Shown: one piece after another, positions 1 to 10,376 of the stretch
Position numbering within the stretch: the first letter of the stretch is position 1
How the letters are laid out: each line of letters starts with the position of its first letter
Assembly (NCBI GenBank): GCA_036250195.1
Contig: JAVHZZ010000005.1
Location: 132,457,199 to 132,521,198, forward strand
Direction of reading: 5' to 3'
DNA length: 64,000 nt
Source of the DNA: Mixophyes australis
Taxonomy: Eukaryota; Chordata; Amphibia; Anura; Limnodynastidae
Notes under the pieces: model-generated
Databases searched by the model: none
What the model was told of the DNA's origin: nothing
What the model saw: the letters and a program-made list of their open reading frames with translations, nothing else
Translations under genes and position numbers: made by a program

Positions 1-110
1 CACTATGTATCGATTGTTGTGTATGAAAAGAGGAAGAAGAGCAGTGTAGTAAGCAGCAGATACTTGCTTGGAACTGTTTAGTGACACTATTGCAGGTTCA
101 GATTAATTGT

Positions 111-1116
111 TTACAGACATGATTCAATACTTGCAGCAGAATACATAACAAAGAAGTCAGTGGTCTGTGTGGCAAAGTTCCTTGGATGAAGAGCTGACAA
201 TCTGGCCAAAGTGATGAAATACATAAGCAGGCTTGGAGCATTGGAGAAATACTTCAACATGTAGGGAAACACGAAATGCAGAACTCCAAAAGCCAACCCA
301 GTGTGGCCTGTTGAATGTCCAACAAACAATAACTACAGCAATATTAGCTCACAATGAACTTTCATTAATGTACTTATTGTATGCCTTGGTGCACATGAAG
401 GTGGCCACTGTATTTAAAAGTGTCTGGTAAGCAGGCCCGGTGCTCCCATTAGGCAAGGTTAGGCACTTGCCTAGGGCGCCGGGCTCTGGAGGGCGCCACA
501 GAATGGTAAATGACTTTAAAACTGTGCGGCGACCGCTGACCATACCTGTCACGGCCGCCGCACAGCATTCAGATGCACGGGGAGGGGGGAAGAGGCTATT
601 GCTCACCACCGCCGCCTCTCTGCTCCGTCTCCTCCCCTCCACTCACTAGTGTCAGTGAGTGGAGGGGAGGAGACGGAGCAGAGAGGCGGCGGTGGTGAGA
701 CAAAGTAAGGAAAGACGGGGTGAGGGGGGAGGAGGGAGGAGGGCGCCATGGACCCAAGCACCGGCCCTGCTGGTAAGGTTCAACACAGTATTCTCTGTAA
801 TAGTGGCTTGTGAGTTTGACCTATATCTTGGTTTCAGAGTGTGGATTGTGTTGATTTTGTCTGGAAAGTACCCCAAAACCCATAAATAACACAAATAGCA
901 CATTGAAGAAATGTTGACTTAGCAGACCCCCAAATCTAATGGTTACAAACATCAATATTGTATGCAGCACACACTCTTGACAATTACATGTTCTTGATGC
1001 AAACACTATAGATACTTACATTTGTCAACTGCCTTCACCATGGTCACATCCTCAAACTCCAAAGGCAAGTGCTATGGCACTTAGCCCAGCACGATACCCT
1101 TGCTGGGTGAAACAGC
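111..1116 (-). other. Small two-exon transcript unit of unknown function (copy in A)
   Basis: An exon at 1116-1020 is bounded by a CAG acceptor and a GTAAGT donor and contains an ATG in good Kozak context (ACCATGG). A second exon starts at 307 after a CAG acceptor. Joined, the ATG frame stays open to a stop at 111-113 and would give a peptide of roughly 70 to 75 residues, rich in hydrophobic and aromatic residues. Copies exist in B and C, but their reading frames are not cleanly conserved (B is shifted at the acceptor, C is interrupted), so this may be a noncoding RNA. The intron is enlarged here by a hAT-type MITE (432-769). I recognise no domain. Confidence 0.4.
432..769. mobile_element. 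Non-autonomous hAT-type element, palindromic
   Basis: The ends are near-inverted (left CAGGCCCGGTGCT, right complement CAGGGCCGGTGCT). The 338-bp element is flanked by a perfect 8-bp duplication CTGGTAAG at 424-431 and 770-777, the length expected of hAT transposition. The middle (about 605-700) is a long GC-rich inverted repeat that would fold into a hairpin. It encodes nothing. Confidence 0.88.
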
Positions 1117-1588
1117 CTGTAGTTAAAAATGAAACACATTACTTTGACAAATGTGCCATTCTCAGCACTGTAATGGGTACAAAATAAAATAGAAACTTGA
1201 CATGCCTTCATGAACACTGTTAGGCTAGATTTTTACTAACAATGTTATGCATTAATATTTGAAAGCTATTTGCCATTGATGTAAAAGACCATTCTGGCCT
1301 TTAATAAATTAGCTTAGACAAGGAGTATATGTGTAAAGTTCAGACAGTTCAAATGTAACTCTTCATTTCCACACAAGGACGTTGATGTTTACACATTAGA
1401 CAGTAGTTTCAATCAACCATATTTAGGTGTTTTGATGCTAAATGAATGATGTGAAACTTAGAGGCATTTAAAGAGAAAACCTACAACATTTTCGAAAACA
1501 CTTACAGGTTAGCATTGATTTTTCAATAAGGCCAAATCGAACACATTTCATTAGGACACCACCCCATTTATATTTATAAAGACATTTG

Positions 1589-1763
1589 GGGCTAGATTTA
1601 CTAAGCTGCAGGTTTGAAAAAGTGGGGATGTTGCCTATGGCAACCAATCAGATTCTAGCTGTCATTTTGTAGAAGGTACTAAATAAATGAAATCTAGAAT
1701 CTGATTGGTTGCTATAGGCAACATCCCCACCTTTTCAAACCCGCAGTTTAGTAAATCTAGCCC
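1589..1763. mobile_element. Hairpin MITE
   Basis: A 175-bp near-palindrome whose ends are GGGCTAGATTTACTAA and its complement. The arms stay complementary for most of the length (the CAACCAATCAGATTCTAG arm is matched at 1691-1715). I associate this type with frog genomes from memory. It lies in element A downstream of the transposase. Confidence 0.8.
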
Positions 1764-1920
1764 TTGGTGGGTTCATACATTTGTGATTTGTATTTTGGGT
1801 TAGCTTGCTCATTATGACAGCAGAAAGCATTGGTGACTTAAATGAAACAGTACCAATAACTGCTTTACCTCAAAAATACCTCTCCACCACATACTGCCTG
1901 AAATTGGACCCTCGCTCTGA

Positions 1921-2223
1921 TTACTGAGGGGTGTCTTCCGGATCCTCCTCCTCGTCCATCCCAGCAACCTCATCCACCACCCCTGGAGCCCCACTCCGGA
2001 TGACAATATTGTGAAACACCACACACAGAGCTATGATCTTGCATACTTTCCTCGGCTCATACATCAGTGCACCACCAGACCGGTCAAGGCAGCAAAATCG
2101 CGCCTTTAACAGGCCAAAAGCCCTTTCTATGACCGATCTGGTGGCCACATGAGCTGAGTTATATGTTTCATCACGCTCTGTGCATGGGTTCCAGATCGGA
2201 GTTAGGAGCCAAGGGCAGGAGGG
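1921..2223 (-). pseudogene. Harbinger (HARBI1-like) transposase, 3' part
   Basis: The C-terminal exon of a PIF/Harbinger DDE transposase, cut by ERV2 at its upstream edge. Visible family hallmarks are PWLLTP, then the conserved stretch N-S-A-H...R-S-V-I-E-R-A-F-G-L-L-K-A-R-F, whose Glu is the third acidic catalytic residue in this family, then an acidic tail ending at a stop at 1921-1923. The coding strand continues upstream at 56663-57942 on the far side of the provirus; codons read sensibly across the site if one AGGG duplicate is discounted. In this family the transposase cuts and joins the element ends, with a Myb/SANT partner helping nuclear entry and end binding. The rest of the gene has frameshifts, so this copy is dead. 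Confidence 0.88.
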
Positions 2224-3075
2224 TGTCGAAGTCAGTAAATTGGATAAAGTCATTTAAATTAAAATCGAGCAAACTTGGTTGTCTTTGTCTGAAAAGATGC
2301 GCATGGCACGCTACGGCGTGGAAGGACGTACGCAGCCGCAACACGTGGCAACAACAGTATTTACGCTTTTACATACATTCGCACCAACACACACATTTGT
2401 AAAATAGTACACATTAATGGTAGTTGCAACACATAGTTATTTATGTCGAAATATAGTAGTGTTTATGTGTAATATTATAAGTTATATGCAAATTAGTGAT
2501 ACATGTTAAAAGATATGTGTCATGTCTAATATCATATTAATCCCCTTTACATCAGCAGCTGTTTGGTGCATTCGGCGAAGAGATCGCACATTGCATACTC
2601 TAGTTATTGATGTTAGGGAATAAACCTTTAATATGATACTAACTGTCAAATGCAAATGGACTGATTGTAATTGGAGTGTGGCGGGAAAAACAGAGCAGTT
2701 TGGCGGGAAGAACAGAGCTCATTAACTGGAGAGACCCTCACCTTTGGATTCCTTAGATTGAATCAGCCTATGATGTGTAACCCCCTGAACCCTCCTGATG
2801 CCTGGACCAATAGAAGCAAGCTATACCACCTGCATTGTTTCACTGTATCTCTGTTTGCATATAAGCAGTAGCTCTCATGTAGTGTTCAGTCACCTTGATC
2901 ACAGACTTCAGACCTGAATGACTGTACACTGGATCCAGAGCGCTTGCGATAAGTAACGGCTATACTTATAATTATTTCGCTTGAATATATTCTGCTACTT
3001 TTTGAGAATAAATCTTTGTGCGTTGGAAACACAAATCGAGATTCGTTATTGGATAGTGACAAAACGCTCATAACA
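2224..3075 (+). repeat. ERV2 5' LTR
   Basis: An 852-bp LTR that starts TGTCGAAGTC and ends ATAACA (TG...CA). A TATA-like CATATAAG lies at 2859-2866 and an AATAAA polyadenylation signal at 3007-3012. It pairs with the 3' LTR at 55799-56662, which carries extra sequence near its GGTTCAGG (about 56083) that is deleted here. Confidence 0.92.
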
Positions 3076-3365
3076 ATTTGGGGGCTCTTGAGTTTGGAGG
3101 TTTCGTTGCCGGACGATACGCAAGACCAATGGATTACAGTTCCCCAACAAAGGGTGGAGACGCGTCATATACGGGTAAGAACGGAATGTGTTCAAAACCT
3201 GAATTTTACTCTGTGTTGTGAAACCGAATGTCCGTTTTGCATTATCTAAGGTACGCTAAATGAATCTAGGGACAAAAGAGAAAACTGTTTCTTTTGACTG
3301 TCATTGTGCGTTTTAACTGTATTGCATTGCTTAGCATAAGTGTACTTCCTGCTTTGCGTACGCGA
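3076..3365 (+). other. ERV2 primer binding site and first part of 5' leader
   Basis: TTTGGGGGCTC directly after the LTR matches the start of the primer site complementary to the 3' end of tRNA-Pro, as used by MLV-type viruses. The leader then runs to the ERV1 insertion at 3365/3366 and continues at 27602. ERV3 positions 44020-44310 show the uninterrupted arrangement. Confidence 0.85.
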
Positions 3366-3441
3366 TGTTAAGTGCGTATTGTCGCTAACCAATAATGATT
3401 GTTGAACCTCGATTTGTGTTTCCAACGCACAAAGATTTGTT
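3366..3441 (-). repeat. ERV1 3' LTR remnant
   Basis: Only the last 76 bp of the LTR (R-U5 side, including the AATAAA region as AACAAA) remain. The deletion joins env sequence ending ...AGTATGAACA to LTR sequence ...AAATCTTTGTGC, with a short shared stretch at the joint that suggests microhomology-mediated loss. Confidence 0.88.
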
Positions 3442-4498
3442 CATACTGTGTGTGTATGTATGGTGGTGATGTAGTCTTGTGAATACCAACCATTTCTTCA
3501 TGAGTAATAATAGTCATGATTTCAGGAACCAGTTTAGCTAAGAAACACAAGCCCTTGGAACTCGGAGTCACCCAGGAATAAGCTTTCCTTCTACAAACAA
3601 AATACACATCATCAGGGAGAACATAAGGAACAGTATGCCCATTAATTATATCACATAGAGTTTTGATAAAACTACCCATGCCTAGTGTCTCCATTTGCTC
3701 TAGACACGTGTCGGCATGGATGACATTTTTACAATTATCTATAGAGACTTTTCCAATGGATACCTTCTTATGTTTGGTTATACGCCCTAATTTGTGACTT
3801 CCATCAACATTCCTGCCTATTGGTGACCTTGTGAGTCTCCCTCTAAAATGAGTGTGGCGAGCCATTGTCTGATCTGATGGGTCAGCCTCCCAATTCTCCA
3901 GGCGCTTTGCATGAGATATATTTAGGCACAGCAAAGATCTGCCTATGGAGAATTGTCGAAGCGTCAGACTAGGGGACCTAGTGTTATTGTACCTTCCGTC
4001 TATGGGCCTCCCACCCCTCAATTCGAGTACTTCGGATATGTTTAGAGGGAATGGCACTAGTCCTATATTATGCTGCCCTTGCGGCACATGAGAGCACACC
4101 CAACACTCGGTTTGGTTTAGCACCTTACCCACCAGGGAGTGATAATCCTCCAAAGGATGCCCGTCTATATTCAGAGTACTGGGGGACTGGCATCGTTGGA
4201 TGCATCTCTCTTCAACTAGGGAGTCGCAGAACTTGCAGATACAATACTCATCAGACAATAGCCCCTCACACTGCCTCCGAGTTCCTGAGCTAGCAGACCT
4301 TTTCATAACCCCTGGACCAAGCTTGATAATGGGCTGCTCTGAGTATTCTAATAACTTTTCCTCTGCCTCCATCTCATCCGTATCACTACCAGAACTCTCC
4401 TCCGTCCTCCACCCTCCTTCACAAAAATAGAATGTTCTGGAAAGAGTAAAAACAATGAAAATCCTGGAACAAAAGAAAAACAAAAACCACCACTCCAT
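3368..4498 (-). CDS. env: ERV1 env, truncated but open surface-subunit ORF
   Basis: The frame is open for 376 codons from a Met followed by EWW (4498); an upstream in-frame Met at 4552 exists. It opens with a hydrophobic Phe-rich signal-peptide-like segment (about residues 3-25). A cysteine-rich central part follows, with a CWVC motif of the CxxC type seen in the surface subunit of MLV-type Env and several N-x-S/T sites. The transmembrane subunit is gone: the deletion fuses the frame to antisense-free LTR sequence, which supplies the last 25 or so residues and the stop (3368-3370). No membrane anchor remains, so any product would be secreted. The ERV2 copy (54043 on) is broken at several points, whereas this stretch is uninterrupted. 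Expression would need the 5' LTR 23 kb away and splicing across element B. Confidence 0.75.
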   Translation of the reverse strand: MEWWFLFFFCSRIFIVFTLSRTFYFCEGGWRTEESSGSDTDEMEAEEKLLEYSEQPIIKLGPGVMKRSASSGTRRQCEGLLSDEYCICKFCDSLVEERCIQRCQSPSTLNIDGHPLEDYHSLVGKVLNQTECWVCSHVPQGQHNIGLVPFPLNISEVLELRGGRPIDGRYNNTRSPSLTLRQFSIGRSLLCLNISHAKRLENWEADPSDQTMARHTHFRGRLTRSPIGRNVDGSHKLGRITKHKKVSIGKVSIDNCKNVIHADTCLEQMETLGMGSFIKTLCDIINGHTVPYVLPDDVYFVCRRKAYSWVTPSSKGLCFLAKLVPEIMTIITHEEMVGIHKTTSPPYIHTQYEQIFVRWKHKSRFNNHYWLATIRT

Positions 4499-4555
4499 CG
4501 CTGGAAAGATAGTTCTGGGGCAACGTCTCTGGTTCAAGTGTCTCGACTGCAAGCT

Positions 4556-7500
4556 TTAGGTCTCCCGGAACAGACTCACAAGTGACAGATCTATGTCGTC
4601 GGTCTCAGTTTTATCTTGCACTTTCTCCGGATTATGGACTCTCCTGCAGTGGGTGGAATGGACAGAAGTGTCTCTCTCTGCAACCTTCAGTGATGTAGTA
4701 CTGGTCAGCAGCACTTGGTACGGGCCTTCCCAATGGTCTGTTAAACAACCTGAACGTAAGAAATTGCGGATCATAACATACCAGGTGACAGCATTTTTAG
4801 TTTTTGTTGTTGTTGCTTTAGCTGTCTACTCATTCTTATAAGATATTGTACAGTCACTTCATTATTACACTTCAAGTCGTCTTGTGGACTCACGATCAAA
4901 TGAGGTTGTCGGCCGAACAGTTTCTCAAAGGGGGACAGATTAAGAGGAGGTCTAGGAGTGGTCCGAATGCTATGGAGGACCAATGGCAAAGCCTCTGGCC
5001 ATGCCAACCCAGTTTCAGCCATTACCTTACCAAGCTTGTTCTTTATAGTACCATTTACTCTCTCCACCTTACCACTGGCTTGTGCTCGGTACGGGGTGTG
5101 AAGTCTGCTACCGATTCCCATGAGTTTACACATATTTTGGAAGATATCACCAGTAAAGTGGGTACCCCTATCACTTTCAATGATTCTAGGGATGCCGAAC
5201 CTACATACAAAGTCTTGTACAATTTTCTTTGCAGTGAACACAGCAGTATTAGTGGCTGCCGGATATATGCTTCTACCCAACCAGAAAACACATATATACA
5301 AACTAACACATACTTTAAATTCCTGCACGGTGGTAATTGGATATAGTCAATTTGTATTACCTGAAAAGGTCCGTCTGTAGGTGGGATGTGGGATGGCTCA
5401 GTTGGAATAGTTTTCCCGACATTTTTCCTCAAGCAAGTAAGACATGGCATTGCCTTCTTACCAGCTTGAGAGGAAAATCCGGGAGCACACCAGTATGCTC
5501 TCACCAGTTTGCACATACCTTCTTTACCCAGGTGAGTCAGGCCATGTGCTGCTTCAGCCAGGCTTGGATAGTACGTTCGGGGAGCTACTGGCTTACCTCG
5601 TCCATCCCTCCAGAGTCCTGAGGACTCTTGACCACATCCATTCGCCTTCCAGACCGCCTTTTCCTGCAGGGAACACAAATGTTGCATTTCAATTAGTTTC
5701 TGCATGTCTAATGTCTGAAAAACCATCATAGTCTCGGTCAATACAGTCATAGGTTGCCCTGCTGCCCATTTAGCAGCTTCGTCTGCCCTGTTGTTGCCCA
5801 ATGACACTGGGTCTTCTTCAAAGGTATGGGCTTTGCACTTTATGACGGCTACTGTTCTGGGTAACTGTATCGCTGTCAGAAGTCCTTTTATGTGTTGTGA
5901 GTGTGCCACTGGTGTACCTGCTGCTGTCGTAAAGTTTCTAAGACGCCAAAGGGCCCCAAAAGCGTGCACTACCCCAAAGGCGTACCTAGAGTCAGTATAT
6001 ATATTGGCTGATTTACCCTCTGCTAATTCACACGCTCTCCTTAGTGCTACTAGTTCCGCCACCTGGGCTTAGTGAGGTGGGCCAAGGGGTTCAGCTTCTA
6101 CCACATCCTGATTGTCTACCACAGCGTAACGAGTACATAGCTCTCCAGTTTCTGTCTGTCTATGACAACTTCCGTCTGTATAAAACGTAAAATCTACATT
6201 TTTTAAGGGGGTGTCACGTATGTCGGGCCTTGCAGTAAAGGTCTGATTCAGGTGTTCCATACAGTCATGCGTGTCAGTATTCTTGCCTAACTCATCATCA
6301 ACCATTGTCTCCTCACCTCCCACCCTTTGTGTCTCTCGAGACACATATGGAAGGTATGTAGCTGGATTTAAGGTGCTACATTGTTTGATGGTGATGTTTG
6401 AGGGTGCCATCAGGGCTAGTTCCCACTTTGTGAATCTAGCTGAAAAAACATGTCTGGTTTGGGCTGAGTTTAACAGAGCTGATACAGCATGGGGTGTATG
6501 GACAGTGGAATTATGTCCTAATACTACGTCTTCGCTCTTACTTACCAGAATAGCAGTTGCTGCTACACTTCTGAGACTTGTTGGGAGTGATCTTGCCACA
6601 TTGTCTAATTGTGCACTGTAGTATGCTACTGGTCTGCTAGCGTCACCATGTTTCTGTGCGAGGACACCTGCTGCACAACCATCAGCTTCTGTACAGTATA
6701 GCTCAAAGGCTTTTCATAATCAGGTATTCCCAATGCAGGTGCTCTAGTCAGACTATCTTTAAGATTAAAGAACGCTTGCTCTGACTATTCTGTGTGTACA
6801 ACAGGTTCTGGTTTTGACGAAGAGACTAGCTCCTGCAATGGTAATGCCAGAATAGAAAAACCTGGGATCCAGGATCTATAATCCTGTCGGTTGTCAGGTG
6901 TCTTAACCCCTTAGTGAGGCAGTGTCCTAAGTATTTGACCTTAGTCTGACATGGCTGTAATTTATCCTTTGCCACCTTGTGCCCTGTTTGTGAAAGATGA
7001 AGCAACAACAATTTAGTATCATGTAAACGTGACATAAAAGAATCAGAGCACAGTAACAAATCGTCCACATATTGAATTAGAACAGACCCATTGTGGGGTT
7101 GAAAGGATTGCAAACAGTCATGTAAGGCTTGGGAGAAAATACTGGGGCTGTCAATGAACCCCTGGGGTACTCTGGTCCATGTGTATTGCACTCCCCGGTA
7201 GGAGAATGCAAAAAGGTATTGGCAGTCAGGGTGAAGAGGGACTGAGAAGAAAGCAGAACATAGATCAATGACACTAAAATGACTAGCAGACGGTGGAATC
7301 TGCATGAGGATGACAGCTGGATTCGGCACTACGGGGAATTGGCTCTCAACAACTTTATTAATTCCCCTTAAGTCCTGGACTAATCTATAGCCCCTCCCCC
7401 CACTCTTTTTCACAGGGATAATGGGACTATTTGCTGTACTGGCTGTACGAATCAAAATCCCTTGTTGTAACAGCCTCTCAATAACAGGATATACCCCTAG

Positions 7501-7628
7501 TTCCACCTCCGGTTTTAATGGATACTGTGGGATTTTTAGAGCTATCCTACCACTTTTTAGATTGACCATGACAGGGGCTACGTTTGCCATCAGTCCAGTA
7601 TCCTGTCCATCTCTGGTCCATAGTGAAC
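4556..7628 (-). pseudogene. pol: ERV1 pol: reverse transcriptase, RNase H, integrase (broken)
   Basis: Reading leftwards, RT begins just after element B (7628) and is open to 6826, with the catalytic YVDD at 7071-7060. RNase H follows (about 6600-5800), with the TDGS motif and the later TDSRYAF motif. The integrase has an H-H-C-C zinc region (about 5560-5450), a catalytic core with the late ESDRGTHFTGD and VERVNGTIKNK motifs (about 5190-5000), and the C-terminal WEGPYQV (GPY/F-type) module at 4774-4556 that is typical of gammaretroviral integrases. Frameshifts near 6826-6600, 6065 and 5330-5290 split it. A deletion of about 42 bp between short TATG repeats near 4776 is visible by comparison with ERV2. 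Pol is expected to be made as a Gag-Pro-Pol fusion. Confidence 0.93.
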
Positions 7629-7631
7629 CTG

Positions 7632-7672
7632 GGGCCCGATTCATCAAAATTCGCAAACGCATACGCATCTGC
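7632..7672 (+). repeat. Left terminal inverted repeat of B
   Basis: 41 bp identical in inverted orientation to 23664-23704. It carries the GCAAACGCATACGCATC core that is also found at the ends of C (33640-33660 and 53720-53740). Confidence 0.93.
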
Positions 7673-8440
7673 TAAATGGCTCTGCGCATGCGCGAAACGA
7701 CGCTTAAGCAGCGCAAAACACTACATACGCTACTCAAGCACGGCAGATACAGCTCTCAAAAGTCGACTCAATCTCAAACTCCAACGCAAATAGATTTGAG
7801 ATGACTGCTGACCACTTGAGAACATATGGGTGGGAATGGGCGGAGAGTAGGCGCGGACTGGGCGGAGATGAGATAGTACTTGAGTAAAGTAGGCGTTATG
7901 CTTTTTCACTTGAGAATAGTAGGCGTTCCCTCTGCCCAGATGAGTGAAACTGACGTCACTCCTGTCTCAAATCTTTCACAAAAGTTAAGGAAGGCCAGGG
8001 TCATGTTTAACTCCAATACAGCTAGCTAAAACCACTATTAAACGCCTTTAGGAGCATCTTTTGCGTTTAAAATGCAAAACGAAATATGCACAACATACAT
8101 ACATATCAATACAGACTGCCTGTGGCAATTTTTTTTTTTATTGAGCTTTTACATATCTTACAAATGTTCCATTAGTATGTTTGTGTAAATTAAGCTTGTT
8201 TTGCTTTAAATACCCCTTTCTAATCAATGCAATTCGCAAGTGCAACATGTTTGATGTTATTTTGGCCCTTTGGCCTCAATCCGGAACTGCCGGAATGCCG
8301 GAATTAGTTAGCTGGAAATAGCGCCCTCTGCTGCTTACTGCCTCTTCAGTAAAGAGGACTGCCTTTTATAGGCCTGTACACTGCTAGCCACATATCTTCT
8401 CAGCATTATGGGGAGAATCCAGGTCACAGTGCATTCCGGC
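7673..8440. other. Left subterminal region of B
   Basis: This has no gene. It matches the complement of the C end (about 53215-53720) over much of its length, including the repeated words GGGCGGAG and TAGGCGTT, the CACTTGAGAA motifs and the GACGTCA box near 7950. The repeated short motifs next to the terminal repeat are candidate binding sites for transposase or Myb partner proteins (inference). Near the minisatellite, AAGAGGACTGCCTTTTATAGG (TATA-like) matches AGGCCTATAAAAGCC in C. Confidence 0.7.
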
Positions 8441-9060
8441 TGCCGGAATGGTTGCCTCAGTGCATTCCACATTCATTCCACTGCCGGAATGGTTGCCTCA
8501 GTGCATTCCACATTCATTCCACTGCCGGAATGGGTGCCTCAGTGCATTCCACATTCATTCCACTGCCGGAATGGGTGCCTCAGTGCATTCCACATTCATT
8601 CCACTGCCGGAATGGTTGCCTCAGTGCATTCCACATTCATTCCACTGCCGGAATGGTTGCCTCAGTGCATTCCACATTCATTCCACTGCCGGAATGGGTG
8701 CCTCAGTGCATTCCACATTCATTCCACTGCCGGAATGGGTGCCTCAGTGCATTCCACATTCATTCCACTGCCGGAATGGTTGCCTCAGTGCATTCCACAT
8801 TCATTCCACTGCCGGAATGGTTGCCTCAGTGCATTCCACATTCATTCCACTGCCGGAATGGTTGCCTCAGTGCATTCCACATTCATTCCACTGCCGGAAT
8901 GGTTGCCTCAGTGCATTCCACATTCATTCCACTGCCGGAATGGTTGCCTCAGTGCATTCCACATTCATTCCACTGCCGGAATGGTTGCCTCAGTGCATTC
9001 CACATTCATTCCACTGCCGGAATGGTTGCCTCAGTGCATTCCACATTCATTCCGGCTGCC
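8441..9060. repeat. Minisatellite, 41-bp unit, 15 copies
   Basis: Fifteen near-identical units of 41 bp, each with TGCCGGAATGG and GTGCATTCC, so every unit contains short inverted motifs (GGAATG and CATTCC). Because 41 is not a multiple of three, all three plus frames stay open through the array; these are not genes. C has a 42-bp array at the matching place and A an irregular one at 60041-60350. Confidence 0.97.
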
Positions 9061-9401
9061 GGAATTGTTGTGCACACTGCATGGGTAATTATTTCATTTT
9101 ATGTAAAATGTCTCCCAAACAATAGACTTTGTCATAAATATTTATGATAAATCTCCAACCATTCTGAACAATTACCAATATCATTAGTCTCAATATGTTA
9201 CATGCCTGATTTGACAGTTGGTGATGGTGCGTTTGCAAGAACAAATAATATTAATAGACATATAATAACTCGAAAATATATTTTAGGGTTTTACACACAT
9301 GATTTATGCAAATTTAAAACAAGTGTACTATTACCACAGGGACACTTTTAACAGCAACACAAATTGTCTAAGGATATTAATGATCCCTAAGAGCCGAGGG
9401 C

Positions 9402-9475
9402 TGGTGAGGACTCGAACCCACGTAGCAAGCTGGCAAGGTGGATTGGCTAACTGCTACACCACTGTACAAGTGGTG
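9402..9475 (-). other. tRNA-like module 1 in B
   Basis: Read on the minus strand: a GTGTAGCAGTTAG A-box-like motif, then GGGTTCGAGTCC (B-box) about 40 bases later, then CTCACCA. The best tRNA match of the set. Counterparts lie in C at 52478-52548 and in A at 59647-59715. No clear full cloverleaf, so this is a tRNA-derived sequence rather than a working tRNA. Confidence 0.6.
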
Positions 9476-9915
9476 ATGTCAAGGGAATAGAATACAAATT
9501 AAAGATGACCAGCAACTTCTAGCATAAGTTGTTTCCCTTAAAACATGGGGAAAAATGCCAATACTTGGAAATATTATACCCAGAAAGATTTGGTGCATGC
9601 AGAGTCACAATTTATGCATATCGAAATATATCCATGTTGATAAATACAAATCAAAAATAGAACATTTATTGCTCCCATTTCTACAATTTGATTTGGTGGA
9701 GCACTTAGCTTTTTCCACTGTTGCCAGTACAGAATTCACATATCTTTGAAATCCAAAGTCTTTCCCAACAACTGCTTTGCTGTGTTGTAGCTGATAACAC
9801 TGTTGAACATTACATATAGCCACCTTACACACCAAAACATATACTAAGTCACAGAGTGGAATAAATACCCTCAAACTTGTAAATATACCAAGGTTAGCCA
9901 CATACACGCATCATT

Positions 9916-9980
9916 CAGGGTTCAAACTCATTACCTTGTTGTTGCAAGCTCATTTCTTTATTCACTGAGTTATACTTCAC
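9916..9980 (-). other. tRNA-like module 2 in B
   Basis: On the minus strand, TATAACTCAGTGAAT (A-box-like) is followed by GAGTTTGAACCC (B-box). A counterpart lies in C at about 51986-52045. Confidence 0.5.
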
Positions 9981-10302
9981 ATTGAAACACCAACACCAAA
10001 CTGCACATTAACTAGTTAGCACAGCTGAATGACTGTCTTAGACCTGATAAATTGGCCATGTTGCAATTAATATGAACAGCATGATGGATAACGTGGTATT
10101 CAAATATTAACCCTAGATAAACACACACATTAATAAAAACACTGTTTTACTAAAGCAGCAGGAGCTGCAAAAACGTCACCAAACAAACGCGAATTAAGCG
10201 CGTTTGCGAATCTTACGCTAAATACAAGCAGTTGCATATAGTTTTTTACTTTTAGGAGTATGCTTAATAATGTGTTTTATTAACTCACTTGGTGCTTAGG
10301 GT

Positions 10303-10376
10303 TGACCTGGGGCCTCAAACTTCTGCACTTAGTATTGGGGGGTGAAATACATAACCACTACACTATCGTGGCACAT
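10303..10376 (-). other. tRNA-like module 3 in B
   Basis: On the minus strand, CGATAGTGTAGTGGTTA (A-box as in tRNA-Glu/Asp types) is followed by AAGTTTGAGGCCC. A counterpart in A at 59205-59268 shares GATAGTGTAGTTG, CAATACTAAG and AAGTTTGAG. Confidence 0.5.

Larger units (their letters stand above)
1..2219 (-). mobile_element. Giant Harbinger-like element A, left part
   Basis: This is the left portion of the outermost element, cut by provirus ERV2 at 2223/2224 and resuming at 56667. On the minus strand it holds the last part of a Harbinger transposase (2223-1921), then a two-exon unit (1116-1020 and from 307 leftwards) that has homologues inside elements B (11777-12413) and C (40138-39930). 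The same order, minisatellite then transposase position then two-exon unit, ties A to the B/C family. The left end lies outside the window, so no terminal repeat can be seen. A looks older than B and C because its genes are broken and it received two MITEs. Confidence 0.6.

Noticed and set aside
8441..9060. Possible CRISPR array
   Set aside because: The units are contiguous with no unique spacers, and the context is a vertebrate transposon.
8408..9147. Three overlapping 225-231-aa plus-strand ORFs
   Set aside because: They are the three frames of a 41-bp minisatellite; identical peptide repeats in all frames, no start context and no similarity.
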